Of a DNA stretch of 64,000 nt, positions 47,169 to 60,292 are shown piece after piece. The stretch comes from Chimonanthus salicifolius. Lineage: Eukaryota; Streptophyta; Magnoliopsida; Laurales; Calycanthaceae. A program made the translations under genes and the position numbers. The stretch is from NCBI GenBank assembly GCA_013350335.1, contig CM023533.1:32842869-32906868 (forward strand), in the 5' to 3' direction. The notes beneath the pieces are model-generated. The model ran no database searches and had not been told where the DNA came from. It saw nothing but the letters and a program-made list of their open reading frames with translations. Position 1 is the stretch's first letter. The number at the start of each line of letters is the position of its first letter.

Positions 47169-47680
47169 TATAAAACTACACCTTCATTTACTGTAAATAA
47201 TAAATTTTTACCATGTTCCTATTACCCCACACACCAACCCTCACAACTAACCATGCCAACAAGTCAACAACTTAAGTGGCAATTGGACAATTTCCAATAA
47301 ATATTAAAAAACCCAAAAAAATTTACTCCCTTTTACAGTAACATTTGTAACTTACCATCTCATTCAAAGTGGGAAACACCAAATTTTGTAGAGACAAAAT
47401 ATTATTAAATATTAAAAGCATACATGTGGCACTTAATAGTCAAAATAAACTAATGATATTAATGTCTTTGGTGAGTGTAACTTGTCAAATAGTTTTGATA
47501 CACTGAGATCCAAACAATAGAAATGTCCACCCAATGAACTCTTCATATGGTGGGGGTTGGGGTGGGGGTAGGGCGAGAATGGATTCAAGGTTTTTTGGAA
47601 TTATTTAAATTATATTTATTTAAAATTTTCTTATCTGAAGTTAGTTTTATGAGTTTTTTTTTCCTCCAATTAATTCAATT
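47169..47680. other. Intergenic, nothing recognised
   Basis: AT-rich spacer between the Stowaway MITE and the solo LTR. A G-rich patch GGTGGGGGTTGGGGTGGGGG occurs near 47550. Confidence 0.4.
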
Positions 47681-50600
47681 TGTCACGCTCCGACCAGAAG
47701 GGTGGGTTCCGGAACGTGACTAGTTTTTTTTTTTTATTAAACCAACACAAGTAATCTAACTGGGCCAGATCAACAGTTGGACTCAGATGTCACACATGAT
47801 CCCAACATGTGGACTCAAACATGTACCATAAGTCTGATACCAACAAAGCACAATGGCAACACAAACCTATAATCACAAAAAAATCCAACTTTGATTTATC
47901 ATTCAAAACATCACCATAGTTACTACAGAAACGCAGTAGTCTAAGTAGTCTAATACATCACATTAACACAAATTAAGTACCACACCCGGTACTTAATGAA
48001 AACAAAAGGTTCTAAGAACCAGAAAGTAAAGACCAGGGTATTCCCTTCTGGGAGAATCCCGCTGCAGCTTATCCACCCTAAGCTTGAAAAAGAGGGTTCT
48101 CCTCCTCAGGTTCATCTCCTGAAAGGTGAGTGGGGTGAGCTAACTAGCCCAGTAAAGGAAATATAACAGTGCAGATAAGTAAACAACAGGTTAGCAATAA
48201 ACAACAGTTGCAATAAATATCTCATGCTTGATCACAAATAAGCATAATATTATCATCATTCTCATAATTCATCATTTCTTTTCTAATACTACTATCATCC
48301 AACGTAACGCCTGCCAACTACGCTGAGACCATTGTATTAAGTCCCGACAGGGTCAAAATACATCCTTGCAAGTACATTTCCGGCTCTACCATAGCCGATA
48401 CTGACACCCTTAAGTCAGCAACTGTCGACACCCGTGGTCCAGTAGACGTAAACCATTTCTCATATGGCCGATATTGGTTCAATAGTCAAGGCACGTGGAG
48501 CAGTCTTATACATTTCATATGATTAACATCATAGGCACTCTTACCATAGTGCGTCAAGTCTAGGCACATGAGTGGGTTCATCAAATCTGAGACCACTCAT
48601 TGCTCAATATCCATATCAAATAAACCTGTTTATATCAAGCTGCAAAGTTAAGTTCCCTCACCGTGTATGTGTGGTTTTGCGGTATTTGTTCAAACAAACA
48701 GACAAGTGCACAATCAATATACATATCAAATACATACATACAAGCAGTATTTCGAAATCATACTGGTTTTTCCGAAAAATATCCAAGGTACATGGAATTG
48801 AGTCTCCTACTTGGTTTCTATTCTTTTTAAATTGTAATAATCCACAAATAATATAATAAGGTGCTCAGTCTAAAACTCATATTGTCTTCTGGGCATTGAC
48901 CAGATTGACTTATTGCGTTAGGTCTAGATCCTCGGGTCACTTCTCGGTTGTTTTCTGGATAGGACCAGATTGACATTTTGAGTTAGGTCTTGAGGTCACC
49001 CAGTGCCCGACAATATAGCGTCGGCCTGAAAGTGCGATCACTCAGTACCCGACCAATCGCGTCTGCCTAGAAGTGAATACAATAGTATTTACACTACAGT
49101 AATAAGAGAAGAGGGGTTACTACAAATTTTAGATTAACAATAGGGTATTAACATCACATCATATGCAATGAGAAAAACAAACCATAGCATTTTACACTTC
49201 ACAAACTGGGTCCCTCAGAACATGCCTTGGAACCAGGTACAGTGGTTTCGGATCATCCGAACCACACCTAAACTAGTTATTGACCTCGGATCATGAGTCT
49301 GACTTCGGATCGTCCGAAGATTGGGTCTCGGACCTTCCGAAGTCCATCCGAACCGATAAAAAGCCGAAAATAGGTCTTAGTGGGTCTGTAAGCCTCGGAA
49401 CATTAGAAGTGGGTCTCGGAACGTCCGAGTGGGTTCGGTCCTTCCGAGCTCTGCTCAGATCGTCCGAAAGGGTCTGGCTAGCCTCAGGCGTAACTGGACT
49501 TCAGGTGAAGCTCTGAACGTCCGAGGATTAGCTTTCGGACCGTCCCAAGGTTCGGACCGTCCGAAGATGGACTCTCGGACCGTCGGAGAGTCGTCTTCCT
49601 CCACTGTCTGTACCAGCAAACAGTGACGGTAGACACTGTATGAAATACGAATCCGGAAACAGAGGGTTTTCCGGATTCGGTTTCCACACCTAGCCGGTCC
49701 GATGGACTCCACTGGGAGTCCTCTTTCCATAGGGAATGGTTTGGAGCCTTGAAGCTCAGTGGGCCACCGGATTTTAACAGCAAATCCTCACGGGTACATG
49801 AAACCCATGGTTTTCCTTAGACTTCAAACTGGTTTTTCTTACTCAAATCATGGCCAAATTAGGTTTTTCTTGATTCTAAACTGATTGAAATCAAAAGAGG
49901 AACACAGTGATTACCTTAACTGAGGTTCCTGGGTTGAAAATCCGGATTTTGCAAAAACTTCCTCTAAGTTACGGGTGACTGGAAACTGGGAAGAACATAG
50001 GCTGGAATCGGCTGGGTTTTTGGTTTTCAAACTGTCGGGAGACTGAGAGGGAGAAGAGATGAGTTTGCTGGGAGTTTGGTCTGCTGATCTGAGACTGTAC
50101 TTATAAGAATTCAGCCGGGAAAAGGGGCCGGATGGCCAGTGCATGCCGCTGCATGCAGCGGGGTGCGGACGTCTCTACAGTGAAAACACTGTATCGCTGG
50201 GTGGTTGCAAATAAGTCCTCTATCATTTTCAGTTTTGCATTTTAGTCCCTGGTTTTAATAAAAAGCCGATTTTAAACTAAAATCATAATTTTAAAAACTA
50301 AAAATCTCAATCCAACCTTACAGATAGGTTGGATTTTGAAAATCTTAATCACCATAAAAATTTTGGGATTTAACTCTTACCAAAAACTAATAATTTAAAT
50401 AAAAACTATAATTTCATCTTATTTACTTAATTAAACAAATGTTAAACAAAACAATTTAGAAATCTCATTTTGGGGTGACAAAGAATAACTAGACCATACT
50501 TAGAATGGTCTAACACAAAATACTAGTTTTGAAATTTATCTTACTTCGAAAATCATTTAAAATAATTATTATTCCCTTTCGGGGTTTTGACGGGCGGATT

Positions 50601-50899
50601 TAAAATACATTTTTCTGAAAATAAATTCATTTTTTTTTAAATCAGAAATACAAATCATTTATTAAGGAGAATATTATCAACCAATAATAATCACATAACA
50701 ACATAATTTATAAATTTACAACTATAAGCGGTAAATTACCAAAATGCCCCTCCAGCTGGACGAGTTGGATCATTGAGCTCACGAGCTCGGATTGGGCCAC
50801 ACCTGGGCTTTCCTCAAAGCCTAACCATAATCCTTGAGATTAACGGGTTAAACAAGATTATTAAGTTAAACTACGCCTAATCTGGGTCAGGGTATTATA
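47681..50899 (-). mobile_element. Probable solo LTR, 3.2 kb
   Basis: On the minus strand the unit begins TATAATACCCTGACCCAG and ends with GGTCGGAGCGTGACA, terminal sequences typical of large plant Gypsy-type LTRs (first base pair altered from TG). The flanks CAATT (47676-47680) and CGATT (50900-50904) match at 4 of 5. A minus-strand TATA box (TTATAAGTAC, about 50097-50106) fits an LTR promoter. A cluster of TTCGGACCGTCCGAA-like palindromes fills 49245-49590. No gag or pol is present. Confidence 0.6.
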
Positions 50900-51159
50900 C
50901 GATTATAAATTATATTATCAGTCACTCTATAATTTAATATTTTCTTTTCTTTTTTCTCTATGCTTTTAAAGTTCATTCTCTTCTCTTAGTATTTTTTATT
51001 TATAGTCTCTTCATTTTACTGCACTACGAATGTACTTAGATCTTCTACTAATATGTTTTATTTATTTAATATAAGATCATAAATATGAGATGTTGATTCT
51101 AAATGCAAGTTTCAAGCTTTACTTTAAATTAAAAGATTTTTTTGTAGAATCGGTTGCAT

Positions 51160-52311
51160 ATGTTTCGTGGCTCGGCATTTAGACACCGCGAAAATCTGTT
51201 ATCAGACACCGAATTTCAGATTTGAGTAGAAATTATGATTCTGCCCTTATGTGTGGAATCGACCGATTGAACAGAGAGTTCATTTTCACTTCGATCAATC
51301 GATCCCTTCCGCATAGAATCGTGCAATTGATTCCATGAGATCGTGCAATTGATCCATTGAACACGAACGGAAGATAGGGTAAACATGAATCAATCGCACG
51401 ATTCCATAAGCAAGCTAGAGAAATCAAATCCATCACACGATTCTTTTTTGTAAAACAGAATCGACCGATTAAAACATGCGATTAATTCGATTTCTCTAGC
51501 TAACATTTAGAAAATCAATCGATTGATTCATGTTTAAGCTACTGTAACGCATAATATATTATTTAAATAATAATTATTTTTTTAAAACTTTAACATTATT
51601 TTCTAAGCACTGTGTATTTTAAAAATTTCTCAAATTGAATATCCGGACTAATTACGATAACCTGATAAAAATACTTTAAGACTTCAAGGTCTTTTGACAC
51701 TCCCAAATGCTTAAAGCAGAGTATTTTACAAATAAGGGTATTCCTCAGTTGTACCGAAAATACATTTGGGAGTGTCAAAAGACCTTGAAGTCTTAAAGTA
51801 GTTTTATCAGATTATCGTAATTAGTCCGGATATTTAATTTGAGAAATTTTAAAAGTACACAGTGCTTAAAAAATAATGTTAAAGTTTAAAGAAAATTTTA
51901 TTATTTAAATAACATACTATGCATTACAGTAGCTTAAACATGAATGAATCGATCGATTTTCTGAACGTTAGCTGGAAAAATCGAATCAATCGCATGTTTT
52001 AATTGGTCGATTTTGTTTTACAAAATAAATCGTTCGATTGGTTCGATTTCTCCAGCTAGCTTATAGAATTGTGCGATTGATTCATGTTACCCTATATTCC
52101 GTTCGTGTTTGAGGGATCAAACACACAATCCCATAGAATCAATCGCATGATTCTACGCAGAAGGAATCGATCGATGGAAGTGAAAATGAACTGTCTATTC
52201 AATCGGTCGATTCTAAGCAGAAGGATAGAATCATAATTTCCACTTAAAATTTGAAATTTAGTGTTTGGTAACAAATTTCTGCAGTGTCTAAATGCCGAAC
52301 CATGTTTCGCC
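51160..52311. mobile_element. Foldback locus 2: 1.15-kb palindrome with shared core
   Basis: Outer arms 51160-51537 and 51934-52311 are inverted repeats (CTCGGCATTTAGACAC / GTGTCTAAATGCCGAAC at the ends). They are crowded with AATCGAYCGATT-type motifs. In the centre is a 396-bp palindromic core, 51538-51933, with ends GCTACTGTAACGCATAATA / TATGCATTACAGTAGC, the same core as in locus 1. The arms are unrelated to the arms of locus 1. No coding capacity. Confidence 0.8.
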
Positions 52312-52689
52312 CTCATAACAAATAATTAGATAATACAATGAATTCATAAAAAGGGTTCCAAGAATGTGATTAAAAAATATTTTAATTATATTAGTAAAAT
52401 TATAATTTATGAAAGTTTTAATTTTTTATCATTTCTCTAATTTTAATTTTAAAATTTTATGACTTCCAAATGTGATTTAATTAAAATTGCTTTTATACAA
52501 TATATTTTGAAATAAAATTTTTCTAACGAATCAACCAGCACTTAAATCAAATAATATATATAATACTATGTACTCAAATTCTCAATGCGAAGGTAGATTT
52601 ACTTTTATTAATCTAAAAAATAAACGAGAAAAAAAAGGACGAGGAACTAAATTTGTCAAAGATTCTGACAGGCTATTGTGACCTTTGGC
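52312..52689. other. Intergenic, AT-rich
   Basis: AT-rich sequence between the foldback locus and the EFR3 promoter; no feature supported. Confidence 0.4.
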
Positions 52690-52829
52690 CACGTGACTTC
52701 CCTTCCATTCTCCCACACTCTTCACTATCTGTAGCAGTCGTCAGACTCTCCACTATTTTTCGCAAATCCTTGCAGCCTTTCTAATTTTTCGTCGTTGCTG
52801 CTCCCTTCCTCTGAGAGGTGTGGCCGACG
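52690..52829 (+). promoter_or_regulatory. EFR3 proximal promoter (G-box) and non-coding first exon
   Basis: A CACGTG G-box lies at 52690-52695 within GGCCACGTGACTT. About 40-130 bp further on is a C/T-rich leader (CTCCCTTCCTCTGAGAG) ending at 52829 with a donor, GACG|GTATGTTC. The first exon would be non-coding, with a 5' UTR intron to the acceptor CCACCAG at 53743. The transcription start is not known. Confidence 0.5.
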
Positions 52830-53702
52830 GTATGTTCTTCTCTCCTTCGTCTTGCATTATGTATTCTGCTTGAAATGATGATTATATATATATATATATT
52901 TTTTTTTTTTTGGGGGGTGGGTGGGATGTGTTGTTTCGGGAAATGGGTGGTTTTCTTGGGTTTGATTTGGATTAAGTAGTGAATTTCATGAGTCTGGTTT
53001 CATGGCTTTTGAAGATTTTACTTGTTTCCTTCTTTTTGGTTTGGAGAAGGGTGTTTTCCTGGGCAGTGGGGTTGTAGTTCTTGGTTTTGGCTCATTACAT
53101 AGGTGAGGCTTCGCCCTTTGATATTGGTGTTAGATGTGGTATCCAAACTTTAGGTTATGTAGATTCAGTGCGTAATGCGTGCGCGTGTGTATTTGTTTGG
53201 CAATCTTTGCTTGGGTGGGTGGAGATCTAGTTGTTAACTTTCTGTTGTGTGTTTTCTGGTTGAGAACTTGAGATGTTCCTCTGTTGTTTGTTTTGGCTTT
53301 AAAAGGAGTTCTCTTGGCGAATGGAGTACTTCAAATGAGTTATTTCTTACTTTAGCTAATTAGATTGGTGGGATGTCTCCCCTCATGTTTCAATGAGGCG
53401 TTGGGTGTTGAAGATTCACAGCGTTGAATCTATTTTATCTTTGTTTGGTTTGGAGCAATAGTATGTAACTCTTACATTTGATGGTTTTTCCCTTTCGCCT
53501 TTTCCTTTTTTAATTAAATATTATTCATATTATGAATGTATTTGAGATCTTCGTTTGGATTGGAGAGATAGTATGTTACTGTGTATGCATTTTTTGATGC
53601 ATTTTGGTTGTTGTTGAAGATGGGGTTTCTTCGCACCATTTTCTTATTTCGGGTTTATTTGAGTAGATTTTGTTTATTGTTGAAGTTCTCTGAGATCTAA
53701 GT

Positions 53703-53731
53703 TCTCTCTTCTCTCTCTCTCTCTCTCTCTT
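53703..53731 (+). repeat. (CT)n run serving as polypyrimidine tract
   Basis: A CT dinucleotide run followed by TCCCCCCCACCAG, directly preceding the acceptor of the first coding exon at 53744, two bases before the ATG. Confidence 0.8.
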
Positions 53732-53745
53732 CCCCCCCACCAGAA

Positions 53746-56700
53746 ATGGGTATTATTTCAAGAAGGGTTCTTCCTGCATTTGGCAACATGTGTGTATGCT
53801 GCTCAGATATGAGGCCAAGATCTCGACATCCTGTCAAGCGCTATAAGAAACTGCTTGCTGCAATCTTCTCCAAAACCCTGGTCGGTATTAACAGCTTGAT
53901 TTCCTGTTTATTTTCTTTTATTAATTGCTTTCAAGGTTTTTATTCATTTTATTTTATTTAGTGGTTGTTTAGTGAGCATTCGTTGTGTTGTCCCCATTAA
54001 TGCTGATGGTTCTATTGATTCCCATGTTGGGTATCTTTAATTCTTGTCAAATTGTTTCTGTACATCAAAGGTACTTGCAATGCAGTGGAAGTTGATGAAA
54101 GCATAGGTCGTACTTACAATGCATTGGAAGTTGATGAAAGCATGGGTCGTTTCACCGAACAAGCCCAATGCTCACAATGAATTCGGGCCAAATAATCTTA
54201 CGATTGTTGAACCCCTAGCCATTCGAGTATCTATGAATAGACTACCTGCTGAAGCCCAATTAATAATCGGTCAACGATGACAAGTTTCCTATGAATCAAG
54301 TGTTTCTATGGGTGAGTTAAGATTAAAAATATTCTCTTTTAGTTAAATGAAGAATTGAATTTAAAAAAGGAAAATCATGCATTCAGCCTTTCATCGAAAC
54401 TCACACATAAAACACATGATTATTTAAACATGGCACTTACTTGTTTTGGATCTTAGCTCAAAGTTTGAATCCGAAGACTTCAAGATAACGACTGAAGCCT
54501 CTCAAAATTGAAGAACTCCACTTCAATTGATAAATTGCAAGTTTGCAAGAAAATATAATTTTATTCAGATAATTGGGTGCCAAAAATAGGCTACAATGGG
54601 GTGCTTAAATAGGAAAAAAGAAACTAAGGGAAAGCCCTATGCCTTGGGCGTCCACAAGAAGTGTGGATCAGCCAAGCACGTAGAAGATAGGCTAAACTTT
54701 GAAATTCTCTCTTTCCTTTTTTTTTTTTTTTTTTTCTGATTTTACGTGTGGGAAACCGCAGTATGCCCAGCATGAAACCCCCACGGGTGTGCCCACTTCC
54801 CCTAGGGCACACCAAGGTTAGGTCATGGCGGTTCGAACCCGCAACTTATCGCTTCCTGAGGTGGGAGGCAACCAATTGATTTGGTTTTCATTACAACGTC
54901 CAATCAAAAGTAAGCACTTAAGAGTCATGAGTAGAAAAATTCTAGATAATCTCTAAAGTCTAGGAAATTCAAATAAAAACTAATCTATCTCCATATCTCA
55001 TCTAGCAAGGATCGAATGTTGCTAGCTTGGATAGGATATGGGTGAGTGTGGGATGGTGTTTGGATGCCAATATAGAGAAAATCATGGGGTTTGGCGCCAC
55101 ATGGAGATGGATTAGGGCTTGGGGCCTTGGTGGGTTGGGCTTGGTGTTCTTGGACTTGGACTTGGGTTTGGACTGTGGCCTGGCTTGAATTGGGTCTAAG
55201 TGGGTTGGGCCTTTGAAATGAGAGGTCCAATTAGACGGTTTCCAATTTGGGTTGCCATGATCATTGTGGCCCATGAAAGCCAATGCAACGTCCTCAATGC
55301 TATTTAAGTCCACATCACTAGCAGGGCTATCCACAATGTCCACATCAAAGTTCGACTCTCTGTTTAGGTGCATGGTTGTGGGAAAATAATCACTATTCAT
55401 CCAAAAATGGTTAAATCCATTTCCAGTGGTTAATTCTAAGAAAGTAATGACCTTTCCTATTATTTGCACCGACATGGAGTGTAAATCACTCTCCTCCTTC
55501 CATTATTTATGCATACATTTTACTGAATATGCATTGTTTGTCAGCTTAATCTATTTATTGAATTAACTGTTGATTATCATGAGAGAGGATCTTTTGCATT
55601 GTTAGGCGTTATTGAAACCGTCAACTTCCCATTCTGAAAATTTTAGCCACTAAAAGTTAAACTGGATAATGCAGTTGCTTATTTTCAAGTTTCCCATTCC
55701 TTCAAGTTCGATTATGTATCTAACTAGTTCAAGGATCTCTGCATAACTTGAACATGTATTATCAGCAAAATTGAATTGAAAAGCTAAGGCACATTTTCCT
55801 TAATGCCTTTGCATAGATGGCAATCATATGTTTGCAAACATGTTGCTGTTTAAAGACTCCTACTTGATGTCAGGATTTTATACAAATGATCATCACTGTG
55901 TTAGTCAAAAGTAAAAGTCTGTTGGAGTCTAACCTAAAACTTGGTGTGCTAAGCCAGGATTAACCCAACCAAATTTAAGTGCACAATTTTTTAGCAGCAG
56001 GGATTCTATTAACTTATTGACGTGCTGCCATGAAGAAACAAGTTGCTCATATATGCATTTCATGCCTAGTGACTGATACATTTCCTAAATAAGGTGTATT
56101 ATAGTGGTGCTTATTATAGTTGAACTGCTTTATGCTTATATTATTATCTATTTAGCCATATATTCTTCTTCATGTATGCATATTTTGCTCTGAACCCCTA
56201 CCAAACAGGTTGATGTTGAATGCTCCATTTTGTGCTCCTAAATTGCTTCTTCATTTTTGTGATTGAAATTTACATTTGGTATCTGTTCCCCTGAAGTTTC
56301 TAAGGAGGAATCTGTAAAGATTGGCTAACACGAAGATTGTATAAATCTCTTTATTTTGATGGGTGATTGATGATTAAATTATATTTTTTGTCTCTTCTTA
56401 ATTTTCACGTGTTACTTCCTAGCTATGCATATTTTTTTTTTTTTGAAGACCAAGGTATCCTAGCTATCCATACTTCTCCAATAAGAAGACTGACCTGTTG
56501 TTTACCTTGAAATTTTCAGGATGGTTCTACGAGTGAGAGGAAAATAGTGAAGCTATGTGAATATGCTGCCAGGAACCCTGTTCGTGTTCCAGAGGTTCCT
56601 CTCTGTCTCTCTTTCTCAGTTTTCTTATAGCTTGGTATTTGTATTTCTTACTTGGAGTAACTGCTACTCTTGTTTTACAGATTGCCATGTACCTTGAACA

Positions 56701-59700
56701 AAGGACCTATAAGGAATTGCACTCTGATCACATCAAATTTGTCACAATTATTATGGATACATTCAACAAGATGCTTTGTATGTGTAGGAAGCAGATGTAT
56801 GTGTGATTCAAAATGACTCTTGTTTCTATTTTTCAGTTATGTGTTTTTGCTGAATTTATTATATGCTGTTTATAACTCTCTTTTAAGTCATAACCTTTTT
56901 CTTTTGTTATTATCTTTAAACTCTTAAGTCTTATATATGCATGTATCTGTGTAGTGTATCCGGTGAGCTTTTTCTGCATTTCAATAAAACTTGGCGATGT
57001 TATTATCTCTGGTTATGGTTGATTTTTCTTAGACCTCGGCTTTAAGGCTCTACTAAGAAAAAGTAGTTATGCCTTTTGATTTTTGGTGTAGGCTTTAATT
57101 GAATCTTGGGTTTCCAAAACGTGATCTACAAATTATTGAGGAACCAATGGAGTTCTGGATAACTTGGCACACCAATGGCGTGAGATGGCTTTGCTTTGTT
57201 GTAGATCAAACACTTGGCCTTTGGGTGAATGTTGAAACTTGTTTGTATGATTCTATCCAAAGGAAAAAAATTCTTTTAGGGTTTAACAAGTTCTAGGATG
57301 AAGAGAATGCATTAAGTTGAATCATGTATATTTTTCTTAGTTCCATCCATTGTGGTAAATTTTTCTCTTGGAAAGTCGAGTGATAAAAAGCACTCTTATT
57401 GTTCAACAGAGGGAGGGAGGCATTTTTACCTCATATCAAGTTGTTGGAGTTGAATTGCTGACTCCTTCCCATCAGAAAGTTGTACTTTGGAAAGGGAGGG
57501 CATCATTTTCCATCTCGATGGAAGTTTTGGGTTGGATATTGGCAGACGGAACCTGAGACAAACTGTGTTGATGTTTACCACCTCTAGCTAGTGGCCATCA
57601 ATTCTCTTATCAGTTGATTCCATTAAATATCTGTCAATTGATTACATTTGGTTGGAAATATAGTCTTGCTGATTTTTTACATTGCTTGTATGGTAAAGTT
57701 GGCATTATTTTAATTTTAGATATTTGACACTCTTGAATTTCATTGTCGAACAGGGCATATTTTGCTGTTAGTCTATTGAATGTTATCATAGAACTTTTGG
57801 ATAACACAAAGCAAGATGCAATACGGGTTCTTGGATGCCAAACCTTGACAAGATTCATCTACAGTCAGGTGATCACTGATTTCTTACCATTTTCCTTATA
57901 ATGAAATAAATACATGAATGTCTTTACCAACTTTTTTCTTTTTGTTGTGCATTTTGATTATAATCCATGTTGTTTTCGTAACCTGTGAGGGTGACTCACC
58001 TGAGATGCGGGAGGTCTTGGGTTCAAGTCACTTTCAACACAAAATGGCTACTCCCCATAGTGTTACCCGGTGTGTTGACAGGGAGGTTTGCACATGCCCC
58101 AAGGATTAGTTAGGTGCTCTAAGAGGCCTGGATACCAGTAACGACCCATCCCGCTAGCACAATATTGTCCGCTTTGGGCCCACACACATAGGCCCGCACG
58201 ACTTTGCTTTGGCAAGCGAACTCATTGTTGCTCCCAAAAGGCCTTGTGGTAGAAGGAGGAACGCTACTACTTATATACCAGGGAATTTCCAATGTGATTA
58301 GCAATGTGAGACATTTTTTCCTTCATAGACACGCTCCACATTATAGACCCCCTCTGGGGTGGGGTATTACAATCTACCCCCCTTAAATCCAGAGCCGTCC
58401 CTGGCTCTGCACACACAGGAACTAAGCCCACCATTCTCTGATGTTATTTGTAACGACCTATCCCACTAGCACAATATTGTCCGCTTTGGGCCCACACACA
58501 CATGCCCGCACGACTTTGCTTTAGCGAGCCAACCCATTGTTGCTCCCTAAAGGTATTGTGCTAGAAGGAGGAAGGCTACTACTTATATACGAGAGAATTT
58601 TCAATGCAACTGGTAATGTGGGACTTTTTTTCACCATAGACACACTCCACATTATATATTCCCTCTGGGGAGGGTTATTACAATACCTTTATCTTCGGAA
58701 AAAAAAATCCATGTTGTTTTCATAATTTATGGATCCTTTAATATCAAATTCATCATTCATGTTTTATAACATAGATCTCTTGATGCAGGACAAAGGATAG
58801 GGTGACCCTAAAATGCCTAAAGTGATTCCCTAAAAATTAAAATGGGATGAAAATAATGCACCCTAAATCTAAACTGGGTTGAAATTTTTCCATCAATTAA
58901 TAATAACAATTAACTAATATGATGTTTACCACAAATGATCAAAGCAATTCCCAAAAATATGTAAATCTATCAAAAAAGGGGATTAATTCTGGCTGTTTGG
59001 CACTAAATGGATGGGTTCTTGTGATGTGGGTGGCTGGATATGGAGGTAGAGGGACTAAAAGGCAGGAAAATGTAACGACCCTACTCCAACTTCCCAGTGC
59101 GATATTGTTCACTTTGGGCCCACCATGCTCTCACGGTTTTCCTTTGGGCCCAAAAGGCCTCACTTGGGATGAGGGGGGTTTCCCTCAAATAAATCTCTCT
59201 ACACCCAACCCAACTGTCGATGTGGGACAAATCCCACACCTAGTTGGGTGGTGTTGGGGTATCACAATCCACCCCCCTTAAAAGTAGAGCCGTCCTCGGC
59301 TTTGTCACATCATAGAGGTAGAGGGCCCACATAGTCCTAGTGTTGAACCGTGCTCTCATACCACTTGTAACGCCCCTACCCTAACTTCCCAGTGTGATAT
59401 TGTCTGCTTTGGGCCCACCATGCCCTCACGGTTTTGCTTTGGGCCCTAGCCCACATGGCCAGGCCCAAAAGGCCTCACTTGGGAAGAGGGGGGTTCCCTC
59501 AAATAAATCTCTCCACACCCAACCCAACTGTCGATGTGGGACAAATCCCACACCTAGTTGGGTGGTGTTGGGGTATCACACAAAAGGATTAGGAAAAGGT
59601 TAAGGTGAACGCCAGGTGGGCCCAGGTGGAACACAACAGTCAAATAGGAAGAAGCTATGGACTTATGGAGGGGTTAGAATGATTTAAGGGGTATGCAGCA

Positions 59701-60256
59701 CCACTATATGGGTTAACATAGGTTACGACAGTGTGGGATTGGGTCTTGGGGGGTAAATGATAGGTGTTGGGAGGGTATTTGGATGTGGTGTCTTCAACAG
59801 TGAGGCATTAAGGGAGGAACGAAAGGTCCAGAGGGATTTGGGAGGGAGACGATGGGTGTAGGATCTGAAAAGGGATGGATCTGGGACTGCATGGTAGTTT
59901 AGGACTGATGGAAATGGCTGTATCAGACTAAGGAAGGGGGCAGCAGCGAGATGGGGGGTAGTTGGGGTGATGGCGATGGGTAGGGAGACAAATAGAGGGT
60001 CACGGCAGCAAAAGGAGGGTTATGGGAGATTTTTGCAGCAGGTGAAGGGTGTAGGCAGTTGTAGCAGCAAGATGGGGGTTGTAGAGGGCAGCAAAACAAG
60101 GGCTAGAGGGAGTTAGGGTCATGGCAAACAGATTTGGGGACTGGCAGAAGGGCGAAGATGACTGTATGGGATGGCCTAGGATGGGGAAAACGGAAACACG
60201 AATAGGAGTAGGGAGAGGGGTTGGTTTCGGCTCGGTTGCAAGGGATAGCCAAAAAG

Positions 60257-60292
<36 letters not shown>

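Noticed and set aside
51534..51937. TTAA flanks as proof of a piggyBac-type insertion of the core
   Set aside because: The flanks continue as a palindrome and TTAA is self-complementary, so direct TTAA copies are expected regardless.
55002..55475. 157-codon minus-strand frame in EFR3 intron
   Set aside because: Low-complexity Pro/His/Lys-rich C-terminus, no family signature, and it lies in an intron of a plus-strand gene among repeats.
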